Origin: Casuarius casuarius | Lineage: Eukaryota > Chordata > Aves > Casuariiformes > Casuariidae | Direction: 5' to 3' | Length of the DNA stretch: 64,000 nucleotides | Assembly (NCBI GenBank): GCA_003342895.1 | Contig: PTFA01000055.1 | Location: 1,099,267-1,163,266 of the forward strand | Part shown: in pieces, positions 1 through 12,200 of the stretch | Numbering within the stretch: position 1 is the stretch's first letter | Layout of the letters: each line of letters starts with the position of its first letter | Position numbers and translations under genes: made by a program | The notes under the pieces: model-generated | Told to the model about the DNA's origin: nothing | The model's database searches: none | Seen by the model: only the letters and a program-made list of their open reading frames with translations

Positions 1-191
1 TGTGAAGAAAAAACGTAAAGACTGAATAACAAACAGGAAATGCCTAACTCGGCTGCAAGGCGGACGGGAGGCGCAGAGCGCTGAGCTCCACTCGCAGCGC
101 AGGCACCGCCGGGCGCGCCGGCGGCAGCACCGCTCCCGCCGCCCCTGCCCTCGGCCCGGGCTCCCGACCCCCGGCCCGCAGGAGCCCAGGC
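1..191 (+). promoter_or_regulatory. ITGA1: ITGA1 5' leader / proximal promoter (left edge truncated)
   Basis: The stretch becomes strongly GC- and CpG-rich from about base 55 up to the ITGA1 start codon, in contrast to the AT-rich intron that follows. This is the usual picture of a 5' UTR and proximal promoter. The transcription start cannot be placed from sequence. The frame of the ITGA1 start codon is closed upstream by a TAA at 45-47 with no ATG between, which supports the chosen start. A short upstream ORF, listed separately, lies in this leader. Confidence 0.6.
40..84 (+). other. Possible upstream ORF in ITGA1 leader (14 codons)
   Basis: An ATG at 40 opens 14 codons and closes at TGA 82-84, about 107 nt before the ITGA1 ATG and in a different frame. 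It matters only if transcription starts upstream of base 40, which cannot be judged here. Its start context (GAAATGC) has an A two bases upstream but lacks the G at +4, so it is moderate at best. Confidence 0.25.
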
Positions 192-219
192 ATGGCTGCC
201 TCCTACTGGATGCTGGCAG
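192..219 (+). CDS. ITGA1: ITGA1 exon 1 (start codon, signal peptide)
   Basis: Encodes MAASYWMLA plus the first base of the next Ala codon, then a GTGAGG donor. The ATG has a strong Kozak context (G at -3, G at +4) and no in-frame ATG lies upstream before a stop. With exon 2 it gives a hydrophobic stretch, WMLAALFHLI, expected to be the signal peptide. This is shorter than the 28-residue human signal peptide. A different first exon upstream of the window remains possible. Confidence 0.8.
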
Positions 220-3200
220 GTGAGGAAAAACCCCTTTCTCTCTTCCTTGGAAGACCCAGGCGCCGAAAGGAGATCCCCGCCTGAAGGGGGGATGAGTGTG
301 TCGGGGGCTGGCACCCGCGAAGGCAGCATCCCCCCCTCGGCATTCCCTCGGTCTCTCCCTGCCCTGGGAATGCCCTGCCCGAGCCAGAGGAGCTCCTAAG
401 AGACTCCTGGGGTTTGTTTCTCACTGGGGCTTTGATTCCTAAAATAATCTTACAGTCGGGGGGGAGGCTGCGAGATGATGATGAATGGGTGAGAAGAAAT
501 ACTGTAATTGAACCTTGTTGGGGAAAAGAAGTGCAGCTGGCAACTTTTTTTTTTAATTGGGGCAGCTGTTCTGTTTTCCTCCCTTTGGCTTTCAGATGTT
601 CTGAGTGGTAAAAGGGGAGGTGAGGAAGCAGTTAACTGGACCCAACTAACTTCAGAAAGATCCGGAGATCAAACATGTAGTATTTCCTTTTAGGGTTTCA
701 TATATTGTTAGGGATTTATTTTCTTTTTTTAGCAAAACAGCAATACAAACACTGCAAGTAACACCCTCCCTAGCTAGTGGTAACGTTTTGGATCTGAAAT
801 CAGGGCAATCCAAGAAGTGGGAAAGAGGTTAAGGCAATGCTGAGACTCGTATGCTTCGAAATATTGACACTGAGCTCCCCAACAGCCCTTGAGCTAGCAA
901 CTAGCACACAGGGTGAACCTGAGGCAGTCTGAGCTCCACTGGTGAGGCAGTACAGAGAAAGAAAGCAATTTCGTAAGACTCATCAAAATGCAAGCGGCAG
1001 CGAGTGGGGAAAAGGCAAGACTAGGTAGGGCTTTTTCCCCCTTTACTTTGTGCTTGTCGTGCAAGAAAGTATAGATACAGGAGCATGTGAAAATCTGAAT
1101 GTAGTAGTTTGGCTTTCTGTACTTAGCCCTCATTCACAGATATCTTTACTACTTTTATTACATGATGATATTCTCCCCAATATATGCTTTTGTTTGTGTT
1201 CCTTTACAGAGGGGGCTTTGTACAGCAGTAACAATTTAGTGTGCCACAACTTCCTTTCAGACTTGCAGTGTTACCGCTGGTATTACCAACAGATGATCCA
1301 TCAGTAAAGAAAAAAGTTTTATTGTCAGACAGGAAGACATCTCAAGGGGTCCCATCCAAATCTTACCTCTTTTTTTCTTTTTCTTTTAAAACTTGCTATG
1401 AAATAGAATATACTTAGAAAATATGAAGAGACACTACAGAGGATGGGGATGGGATTCAAATTGTCTCAGATAAGTAAGATCAAGAGTTCTAACTTAACAA
1501 AAGGAAAATGTCGTAAAGACAAAGAATTTAAGAACTACAGTGGAATCAAAAATAAAATAGAAATTGGTCATGTGCTCCTCTTGCTAGGGGGAAGTAAATT
1601 CATTCTGGCATACATTAACAGTAGTATACAGGAGGTGCATAGAGGTCTGTGTGTTTGTGTATTTATACTGATTTTATGTTCTGCTCAACTTGGTGAGGCC
1701 TCTGACTGTTTGGAGTACAGGAAGGCAAATAAAAGATGCTGATTAACTGAAGAGGGTGGACAAAGGAGTGACAAGCTTGATAAAAGTTGAGGATATATGA
1801 CTGTGAAGAAAGGCTGAAGGAATTAGGTTTATGTAGAAAAGAGAAGTCAAAGGACAAAGAGAACTCAGCATTGTAAATATGCATCTTTACTGAAGTATTA
1901 TTACCTGAGAATATTATTCCAAGTCAATACTTGCTTCCTTTAGTGAGAGTACTCATTTGTGATTTTTTTCCTGTATTGCATATGTTGGCTTATAAAGAGA
2001 CTGATGAATGGTTGCTTCCCTTTGTCCATGAAAGGAGAAGTGAAACTACCTAATTTGCTATGCAGAAAGTTTCGGGAATATTCAGTAGAACTTTCTCACT
2101 CTTCACGCAATGAATCATTAGAACTGGGGCTACCTAAAAATACTGCATAATTTCCTTCACTAAAAGTTTTTATGAAGTTGGATAAACATCTGTCAGGGAT
2201 TGCTGAGCTTTATTTTGTCTCACCTCTGTGTAAGTGGTTGAACTAGGGATCTGCTGAAGTTATCTCCTAGCCCTACATTTCAATAGACAGGAAGAAAGAA
2301 ATCAACCCCAAAAAGTTTCATTAGCTTTTAACTCCACTTCCTTCTCTTTACTCAGCCCTCTCCCTCCTGGTGATAATGGTTGTGTTGTTGATACTAATCA
2401 AGAGTACTCATCTTTGTCATAGAAAAAGCCAGTTGCCATACAAACAGAACTGTAGGCAGAAAACTGTGCTTCTCTCCAGCCTATGCAGGTCTGGACAGAA
2501 ACAATGTGGGGAAGGGGTGAAAATGCACAAGTTTTTCTGAGTTTATCTCTACCCTTTTATATCTTTTATCTTCCTTTGCTCTTGCAAGAATTACTCTCAA
2601 CATTTTCCAGCACATTTCTCTCTATGTATGAGACACTTTCCCGCTAGTTTTGCTTATACAGGACTAAGTTATCTCTGCATGAATTCTAGTTACAATGGTT
2701 TAACAAGGCTTGGGGGGCTCCTATTAAAATTACTTTGTCTTGCCTAAAATGTGTACAAAACCTTTCTTTGTAAAGCAGCTGATCAAGACTATTGGACCAC
2801 AAAGGTGGTCTAAGACACCTGAAGATGTAGGGCAGTGTCTCATATGTTTTCAAAACAACGATCTTGCAAAAATAGTATGGCTCTGAAAATCTTATGTATA
2901 TATGCTATCAACATTTTATCTTGTCTTGTACTGTGCTTAAGAAAGTCTGAAAAGAGATGCCAAATTGCTGCAAGTATTAGTATCTCAAAAATTCATTTTT
3001 AAAAAATGATAAAGGACAAGAACTCCCAGGTTCTGCATCTAGTTTTATTTTTTTACCAATACAGGAACTGAACATGTAATTTTGAACTTCTGTGTTAAAA
3101 CTGTATGTAAAGTATATGCTTGTTTTGGCACGACTGAAATCAAATGCATCTCTCTCCTTGGCCTTATCAAAATTAGCATGAACTTTTAAACTTATGGTTA

Positions 3201-6200
3201 TTTGGTTCTTAAATTTTTGGACATGTAATTCCTTTCTTCTACTGCTCATTCTCTAACATTCAAATGAGTAACAAAAAACAGAAGCTACTTTTTACCGGAG
3301 CAGGCGAAGCATCACCACCTCAAAAATGTTTTCCTTTTTAAGGCAATGATGATCTTGCTAATTGTGGATAGCATCATTCAAGCTTAAGGTTGCTACAATA
3401 TATTTGCAGATCATTTTTTGTAACTGTATAAAATCTCATAGAAAGGGCTATTGAGAAAGGGCTCCAGTGCATCTTAAAATGTCTTTTTCTACAACAAGAG
3501 TCAATTTAATATGTTGAGTTTCAACCTTGTTTCAAGTTTGTTTGTTTGTTTTAATGCAGCAACTGTATTTATCCTTGGCAGCAACTTACATGCTTGCATG
3601 AGTTGAATCTTTATTGTCTAATGGCGCTGGATGCCAACTTGAAACCTCTATTTGAAATATGTAGCATCACAAGGAATGTGAAGCTGCATGTAAGAATTAG
3701 AAGACTGGAAGCAATGATCAGAGAAAACTTTGTAAATGGATAGTAAAAATATGTATAGACATATAAATATTAATTTGAAAGGTTAATATGCACTACAGCT
3801 AATTTTACTTGAGAGAATAGCATGAGGTTTACTTTTGCAATTTTACAATCATAAAGCAAATTCATCATGCAGCATTTACAAAAATAAGTGAAAGGAACTT
3901 CTAAAGAAAAGCTGAGGCTGCAAAATATTGACCTCTGCCTAAGCCACAAAATATTGACACAAAATAACAAGCATATACAAGCCCAAATTTAACAAAACAA
4001 TTATGCACGTGCTTACATTATATTCCCTTGGGTGGTCCTACTTCCTTCTGTAAAACTATTCATGCTAACAGAGTTAAGCACATGTGTTCACAGGAAGAGA
4101 GTCTGAGGTCTCATAAATAAATCCTGTTACGTAATATCTGATAAAGTTGTTTTTACATCAGTATGAAGCTTAGAAACACAGAACACACATTACTGGACCT
4201 GACCTGTGCTCGGTGTCCTGTCCCAATCAGTGACCTGTGCTAGATAACTGAAACTTATATGGACACCACAGTGGGAGATACAGTATAATCTGACCATAGT
4301 CTTATATCTCATTCAGTCCTTGACCTCAAAGCCATCCCATGCCAGTCCACACTGTGTTTTTTCAAAAAAAAAATCCAAGAACTTTTTTGTTAAAAATTTT
4401 AAATTTGCTTTTCTATTAGCAGACTGAGTATACAGACACTCCAAATTTACCTCCTGTATTCCAGTTGCCATTTTATATACATATATTTTGGCATATTAGC
4501 TTGGGTACTTTCTGAATTAAATATTTTCAATCTTTCTTCATACAATTTTTTCCATTCTCTGTTCTTTTCATTTTCTTTTCCTCTTTCTAAATCTGCAACA
4601 TTCTTTCTGAAAAGGGCTGTCCAGTACCATACACTGTGTTTCAGAAGAAACAGCAAGATTGATCTATGTAATGGTACTATAACTTTTTTTTTTTAATCCC
4701 ACTCTCTAGACGATCTCTCTTTTTTCCTCGTAGGCTGCACATTGAGCTGCATGTTGTTATTGTTCAGGTCTCTTTTCTATGCAAATATCAATGAACTAAT
4801 CTGAATTTAATGATAACTTACAGGCTTTTCCAATGAATATTACTTTTGTTAACCTCAGACTTCATTTGGAATGTGCTTAGCTGTCTCTGAAGCTTCTCTC
4901 AAAGCTGTCTCCTTCTGATCGAAATAACTTGCAGATTCAGGAAGCTGGTCAAGTTTTCAATTGTTTCAGTATAGGTTCAAGTGTAACTGAAGCAAAGATG
5001 TGTAAAATGATATTGTAAGTTTAACCATAAACTTCAGGCTGAAGTTCAGTTATGGTTTAAGTGCAATGCCAAAATAACAGTTCAGGTTCTGATCCAGTCT
5101 GGGACTGGTTTTCTTTTCACTCTGTAAATGTTATCAAACTAGCAGCCTCTTTTCCACATCACCAGATGTTTAGATAATACTGGCTGTGGTCCATGACCCT
5201 GAAGTACCACTTATTACTCCAATGAAAATTGGCTATTTAGCCCTACTTCTTTCCCGCCTTGTGGAGTTTCCTTCCACATCTATATAGTTGCACAAATATG
5301 TAGCTCTCTTATTTTAATCTGTGAGGCAGTGTGTTAAAGGCTTTTGGAAGTCTGAATAATCTCTTTTCGAAATGAGCTGATGTGCTATGCGCAGACACAA
5401 CACAAGACAGCATAAAAACCCAAAGGGGAAAGGGCCAGCGACGGCCCAGACCCCTCCCGCCTCACGGCACGGAGGTGCGTTACCCCGAACGCGGTTCCCT
5501 TCGGACATCCCTGCAGCCTGCCTGGCCAGGGCTTACCGCCACTCCCCCTCTCCTCCCGGCCGTCCTGCCCGCCTCCCGCGGGGCAGGGGGCAGGGGCGGG
5601 CGGGGGCAGGGCTGCCTCCCGCCGGGCAGGGGCGGGCGGGGTTACCGCAGGCCCTCACCGCTTTCACCGACGGTTAGGAGCCGGTTCCGCGCCTGTGCGC
5701 ATGCGCCAGCTGAACGCGGCTGCGCCAGGGGCTGTATTGCGCATGCGTGCCGAGCACGGTGGCCGAGAGGCAGGGGGAGTGGCGCGTCTCGCCAGCGCCT
5801 TTTCCGGCGGGCTGCGCGCATGCGCGGAGGGAGGGGGCGCGCCTTTGGGCTGACGGCGCATGCGCAGGGAGCGGGGCGAGGAGCCGGCAGCCCTTGTTTG
5901 GGGGAGCCGACACGTCGGGACCGCGGCTGAGCGCAGGCCTCGCTGCCGCAGGGCCCGAGCAGCGTGTGCGCCGGGGCCGGGTGGCCGCCCGGGAGTGCGC
6001 AGGGCCCGCCGCGAGGCCGCCCCGGGGTGCGCAGGGCCGGGGCCGAGGGGAAGCGGAGGGCGCGGCGGCGCCGGGAGCCGCCGCGATGAAGCTGGTGCGG
6101 AAGGACCTGGAGAAGGATAACGCGGGGCAGGTGACGCTGATCCCCGAGGAGCCCGAGGACATGTGGCACACCTACAACCTGCTGCAGGTGGGCGACAGCC

Positions 6201-9200
6201 TGCGGGCCTCCACCATCCGCAAGGTGCAGACCGAGTCGGCCACGGGCAGCGTGGGCAGCAACCGCATCCGCACCACACTCACCCTCTGCGTGGAGGCCAT
6301 CGACTTCGACTCGCAGGCCTGCCAGCTGCGGGTCAAGGGCACCAACATCCAGGAGAATGAGTACGTCAAGATGGGGGCCTACCACACCATCGAGCTGGAG
6401 CCCAACCGGCAGTTCACCCTGGCCAAGAAGCAGTGGGACAGCGTGGTGCTGGAGCGCATCGAGCAGGCCTGCGACCCGGCCTGGAGCGCCGATGTGGCGG
6501 CCGTGGTCATGCAGGAGGGGCTGGCTTACGTCTGCCTCGTCACCCCCAGCATGACCCTCACGCGCGCCAAGGTGGAGGTGAACATCCCTCGTAAGCGGAA
6601 AGGGAACTGCTCTCAGCACGACCGGGCCCTGGAGAGATTTTACGAGCAGGTGGTGCAGGCGATCCAGCGGCATATCAACTTCGAGGTGGTGAAGTGTGTG
6701 CTGGTGGCCAGCCCAGGCTTCGTGCGGGAGCAGTTTTGTGACTACATGTTTCAGCAGGCAGTCAAGACCGACAACAAGCTCCTGCTGGAAAACAGGTCCA
6801 AGTTCCTGCAGGTAAGGGGCTAAACTGCCTCCATAGTGGGTGATCACAGAGGTTTGGGAGCTGCCTGTGTTAATGGAAGAGAGTTAAGAGGATGGTGGGA
6901 AATAATTCACTGTCTAGAGAATATAACTTTCCCTCATTGTGAGGAAATTATTCTGGTGCTCTCAAATTACAGGCTAGTTATGCAAGACAGGGATGTTTCT
7001 TTTCTAGGACAGCTTGAAGGGGAGTAGAGAAGATACTAAATATTTGAAACCACCTTAAAGTCCATATTTATTGCCTCATTAACACTAAAGTACAAGTTGG
7101 AAAATGGTCTAACTGTGCTGTTAATCTGCCATACTGTGTGGCTTATATGTTTAATAACAGCTTTCTAAAGCTTTTAAAAAAAGAAAACTATTGAAGTACC
7201 TGGGTGTAGGGTAGGTTAGTTAATGTTGCTGTTAGTTTTGGAGTAAATGAGTAAAGATTATGCAAACCACATCTTTCTTCCTGCTGCTTAGCTATCTCTC
7301 TGCTTGAATGTCTTATTTTCTGTTCTGAAAAAGGCAAAGCCAGCACAAAAAATAGAAGTTTCATAGGGCTATCACTTCTGAATTACAGCAGGGCTGTAAC
7401 CTAGGCCTTCAAAACTATGGGGGGTCCCAATACTTAATGGGCATAAAGTTTAGGAGTCTTAAATTGCACATAGTCTCTTTGTGTTTATACCAAAGCGACG
7501 ACAGAAAGTGTGAAAGGCTTTGATGAATGCTACTGCATAGCTAGTATGTCTGCAAACCTCTAATGCAAGGCTTGATGCTTTTGCACTACGTCTCTGCAAC
7601 CTTAAGAGGTCTTCCTCTTCTTACATGCTTTAAAGGCTAAAGAAGACCTAGTTTCTCAGCAGAACCACATGGTTCTACCTTGGTGTTTTGCACAATACCT
7701 TGTTTATATAAGGCAGTCTTTGAATAAGAGAAGCATCCTTCCTACACTTCTTAAAATACAAAGTTTGAGGGATTTGGGTTAGGCTTGGGGTTGCAGGAGA
7801 GGAGCTCTTCTAGGAAAAGAATCATTTACATTTCAAATAAAAGCTAAACTCATAATTAGCACAATAAATATTATGTAGAGTGGAAACTGTTTGTGCTTGG
7901 TTAATCAAGAAAATGGTCCTTTTTTAAAATTATGTATCTTTAACTGTGTTTACTGTAGGTCCACTCTTCCTCGGGACATAAATACGCATTGAAGGAAGCC
8001 CTTTGTGACCCAGCTGTAACTAGCCGTCTCTCTGACACTAAGGCAGCTGGTGAGGTCAAAGCCTTAGATGACTTCTATAAAATGCTGCAGCATGAGCCAG
8101 ACCGGGCTTTTTATGGTCTAAAACATGTGGAGAAGGCCAATGAAGCCATGGCCATTGACACCTTGCTGATCAGTGATGAGCTCTTCCGGCACCAGGATGT
8201 GGCTACACGCGCTCGATATGTTAAATTGGTAGATAGTGTACGGGAGAACATGGGCACAGTGCGCATCTTCTCCAGCCTTCATGTGTCTGGGGAGCAGCTT
8301 GGGCAGTTGACAGGGGTGGCAGCTATCCTGCGCTTTCCTGTTGCCGAGCTCTCTGACCAGGAAGATGGATCTAGCTCTGAAGAAGATTGATAATGGTGAC
8401 TTCATTCCACCCCCTCTTTTCCCAGTTCACATTGAAAAGACAACAAAGGCCTTCCCTTCCTAAAGACTATGTGCAGATGTGCCATGACATGTAATTTAAG
8501 TTTTTGATGGCATTTCCTACAGTATAAAGCTCTGCTTAGCACTCTAATGGATATCTGTTCTATGACAAATTATGGATACACTGTGGATTGGAGCTGATTG
8601 TTTTTGCAAGTTACACCCTGGACTTTCAGCAGTAAAAGAAACTGATTTCACTCCCAAAAGCTGTTTTTCTTGCATATTTGTGCAGATTGGCAGCTTCATG
8701 TTTTGGAATGTGTATGAAAAGATAATAAATTAAGAGGGAGAAACATGTCGGACTGGCTTTATTTCTAAGTGCTTGAAAGCAGTATTAATAATAAAATAAA
8801 TCTTAAAAACTTCCTCAGGCAAGACCTTTCCAAACTAAGCTTAATCTTCTTAGGTGCTCACTTTCCACATCTTAGGAAGAAGGGTAGAGGAATGGGATGA
8901 ATGTCATCTGTCAGGGACTTTCTTCGGTGCATGTGTGTACTTGTACACTCGCATACTTTTGGAGATATTTGAGGCAACTTAAAAGGTCTAGTTTCTGAAA
9001 GATTATTTCCTCCCTAATGTAATAGCAGATGCAGGACATATTGTGGAGCCCAGTAAGTTCATTTGAGGTATCTCTTAAATGATGATTTCTTGGAAGATTG
9101 TTATGAGGGCTAGCAAGAGGTATGCTGTATTTTGCAATTGACTGTTTTCTAATGAATTGGCATTGGGATTACTTCATGCCCAGTTCTGCAGAACATTATC

Positions 9201-12200
9201 AATATAATTATGGCTTACAGAAACAGATCTCTGTTTTTGTTAGGAATCTTTTGACTATTAATAGTTCTGATAATTTCATAATCTGTTATTTCACAATCTG
9301 TTATTTCACTACCAATGTACCCATCTAAAAACATTTATTTCCAATTTATAGCTTGTATATATAAATTACATTTTTATAAACAAAATTCAGCCTAAGATAC
9401 TGGTAACTGTAAAAATAAGCGTTGCTTTTCCAGTTGTTTACTATAACAAAAGTACTCCCAGAACTATGATGAGTTTTGTTTTCAGCAAACGTTATATCTT
9501 AGCTTGAGGAAACGCCAAGTTAATTTAAACGCCGGGTTGATGGTGTAGGCAATGTGTGTAAATAAGCTTTATTTATTTATTTAAATGGGAGAAGATGTGA
9601 GCGACTTGCCAAAACTGAAAATCAAATTTAAGAAAACCTACCAAAGACTTGTGAAATACGGACAGGGATATAATGATGGAAGAGTAAAAATTAAAAAAAA
9701 AAAAAAAGTTTCAAAACTTCTCAGAATATTTTTAAAGGTACTCTAATGCTGATGTATGCCAGCTCTGTGAATCTGATAATATTATCTACTGCTAAGTTTT
9801 ACCAGCTGAAACTGTAGTCCAAGATGGGGAAGTCTTTTTGAATTAAAAGCCCTGTTCCATCCTGTCTGCCACATAATGTTAATGAAGTACAGCTCTAATT
9901 CATGTTCTCTTCATGCGCTCTTTAGGCTATGTGGATGTTGATTCTCTTGTCAGTGAAGACAAGTCCTATATCAGTTCTTTCAGAGTACACAACTATGTTG
10001 TTTGAGCCTTAGTTTTGTCTTGAGTGGTGTTGAATGCCCTCCATCCCACAATCCTTAGCTAGGTTTCTTTCAACTGTTAGAACCAGTTAATTTAAAAATG
10101 ATGTTTGTTCTTATAAAAGTCTGCCTAAGATGCCTAAACACTTGGCCAGCTAGCAAGCACCTGGATTCCTGCTATACACTAAGTTAAATGTAAAGAATGT
10201 ATTCAACACTTGGAAGAATCAGACCTTCAATAAGTATTATTTAACAAATGAATACTTGCATTAAACAGTCTCATACTGTCTAAATAATGAGTTATTAATT
10301 TATCTTTTTAAGATAAACTACTATATTAACGTTTCTGTGCTTATAAGTATTGGCAATTTGTTGCCACTGTAAGCTAAAGCTACCTAAGGTTAAAATCGTA
10401 TTACAGTGGGAAATTCTTAATTTAATTCCCAACAAACTAAAAGAGGTATAAAACACTTTAACTTACTTGGAATAAAACTATTCCTAGACTGTAGCATGGT
10501 TTGCTCTTCTTTTGGACCAACTTGAGCCAAGTTACTCCATTTAGAAAAGAAACGATGAAGTTTTGCTGCAGATTGTAGGAAGGTTACAGTGGCAATTGTG
10601 CAAGTCTTTATTTGTGTCTTGTCTTAGTGTTTCACTAAGAAAAAATACAACCACTTTGTTGTCTGATCTTTATCTTAAGGTAAAACGGCAAGCATTTGGT
10701 AAGAAAATGTGTTCATAGTGATTCTTTGAAATATTTAGATTCAGAGTTAAAACTCTGCACCAACTATATAACTTATGAATTGTGTCTTTTCCTCTTTTAG
10801 CTACTGTTACCATAGCATTAAGTCTCTGAAAGAAATTTATGTGGTTGCCCAAAGTATGGAAGGGTGGGCTTCTTATTTTAAGCACTTCTGTAGTAGAACA
10901 GATACACAACCATTATGTAGACAAATGCACCCTGTTTCAGGAAACAGCTTAAGGGCTTTGAAGGGTTTTGAAAGTAGACTATGCTCAGTAGTGCAGATGC
11001 TTTACCTGGCAAAATTCCAGGGATGTTAGTATCTTTTATATTTAAGGAAATTTTGATTGGTTTGTAAAGTCCATATTGACAAAGATACTTGCTTAACAAA
11101 GACCTTAACTTCTGTTTGCAATAGCACTTAAAAAGATGCATGTTATCTGCAGTTTAAACTGGTAAGTGCTATAGGCGTGGGAAAATATTTTTCTTGTCCT
11201 TTCTTTGGAAATAGACATACCAAATAATAAACTAAAATCTGTCCGTAAAATGGAAATTGTTCTCTTAAACCTAAAGTGCTTAGTAATTTCAAACAATATC
11301 CTATTTTTTACTTCTGATTGATTCTGATGTAATTCTGTGAATTAATAACATGGTTTATCTTCCTTTTTTTTTTTCCTTTTTCAAAATAAATGGTTACATG
11401 TTGTAACACTTTTTAATATTTATTAAGTTTTGTGGGAAGGAACCTTTAAAAAGTACAAAGTTCACTTGATCCTGAAGCCTGGTCTGCAGTTAGCTCCAAA
11501 GATGCAAATAATTTCATTGATTTAGGTCATAGAGCTTCTCTTGCAAACTCATACTTTGGCGCAAATCCGAGTTTCTTAGTCATGTCACCTTTGGCATTTA
11601 AATACAGTTGTGATTATATCAGTATTTTGTGGGTGTTTATAGGATAAAGTTTGGTGCAAAACATAAGGTCACCACAAGCAATAGAGCAAAGAATCTTATT
11701 AGGTATAAAGCAAAATAAAACATAAATCTCTTAGTAAAGTTGTAAACCACTTTACTTGACGTGGAGAGTTCCCCATCTCTCCCTCCTTCCTGCATTCCCT
11801 AGTGTAGACTACTTGAGTAAAACACTCTTAAATGATCTTGCAAGAGGAATCCTTCTGACCATTCTCTGGCCATCTGTGTAACACAGGCCATAGCACTTCG
11901 GCTTAATTTGTGATGTAACTAGCATGTTATTTTTAAAGCCATGTAAATGTCAGAAGTAATTTTGATCGTTTGCTACTATTTTCTTAAAGGTTAAGTAGCC
12001 CTGAAAATAAAATCAGTCTTCCCCTTTGAAGATTTACTGAATTTACTTCTAAGCCGCTGACCTTGGTTTGCCTTTTTCTGTGAAAGCATGTTATAGCTAC
12101 TTTCTCAGTTAACTTACTTATAGTTTAAGCTTCTTTAATTTATGTCTGGAAGCTGCATCATCCATCTGGAAATTGTGTTTGGTTCTATAAAGGCAAGGTG

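Larger units (their letters stand above)
5431..6085 (+). promoter_or_regulatory. PELO: PELO CpG-island promoter and 5' UTR
   Basis: A dense CpG island starts about 650 bases before the PELO ATG and continues through most of its first coding exon. It holds GC boxes and four NRF1-like palindromes (separate entries) but no obvious TATA box, fitting a housekeeping promoter with dispersed starts. The exact start site cannot be read from sequence. Transcripts from this promoter do not need the ITGA1 promoter. Confidence 0.8.

Noticed and set aside
5382..5930. A 182-codon plus-strand frame upstream of PELO
   Set aside because: It spans the GC-rich promoter, is Arg/Gly/Pro-rich by composition and shows no family resemblance. 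Most likely non-coding.
5747..6085. N-terminal extension of PELO (in-frame ATG 113 codons upstream)
   Set aside because: The frame stays open only because of GC content. Pelota proteins start at MKLVRK, and the annotated ATG gives exactly the family length of 385.
5642..6847. A 401-codon open frame on the minus strand across the PELO island, with other long frames in the same place
   Set aside because: It is antisense to PELO exon 1 in CpG-rich DNA, where stop codons are rare. Its composition (runs of Leu, His, Gly, Pro) mirrors the PELO codons and it resembles no protein family.
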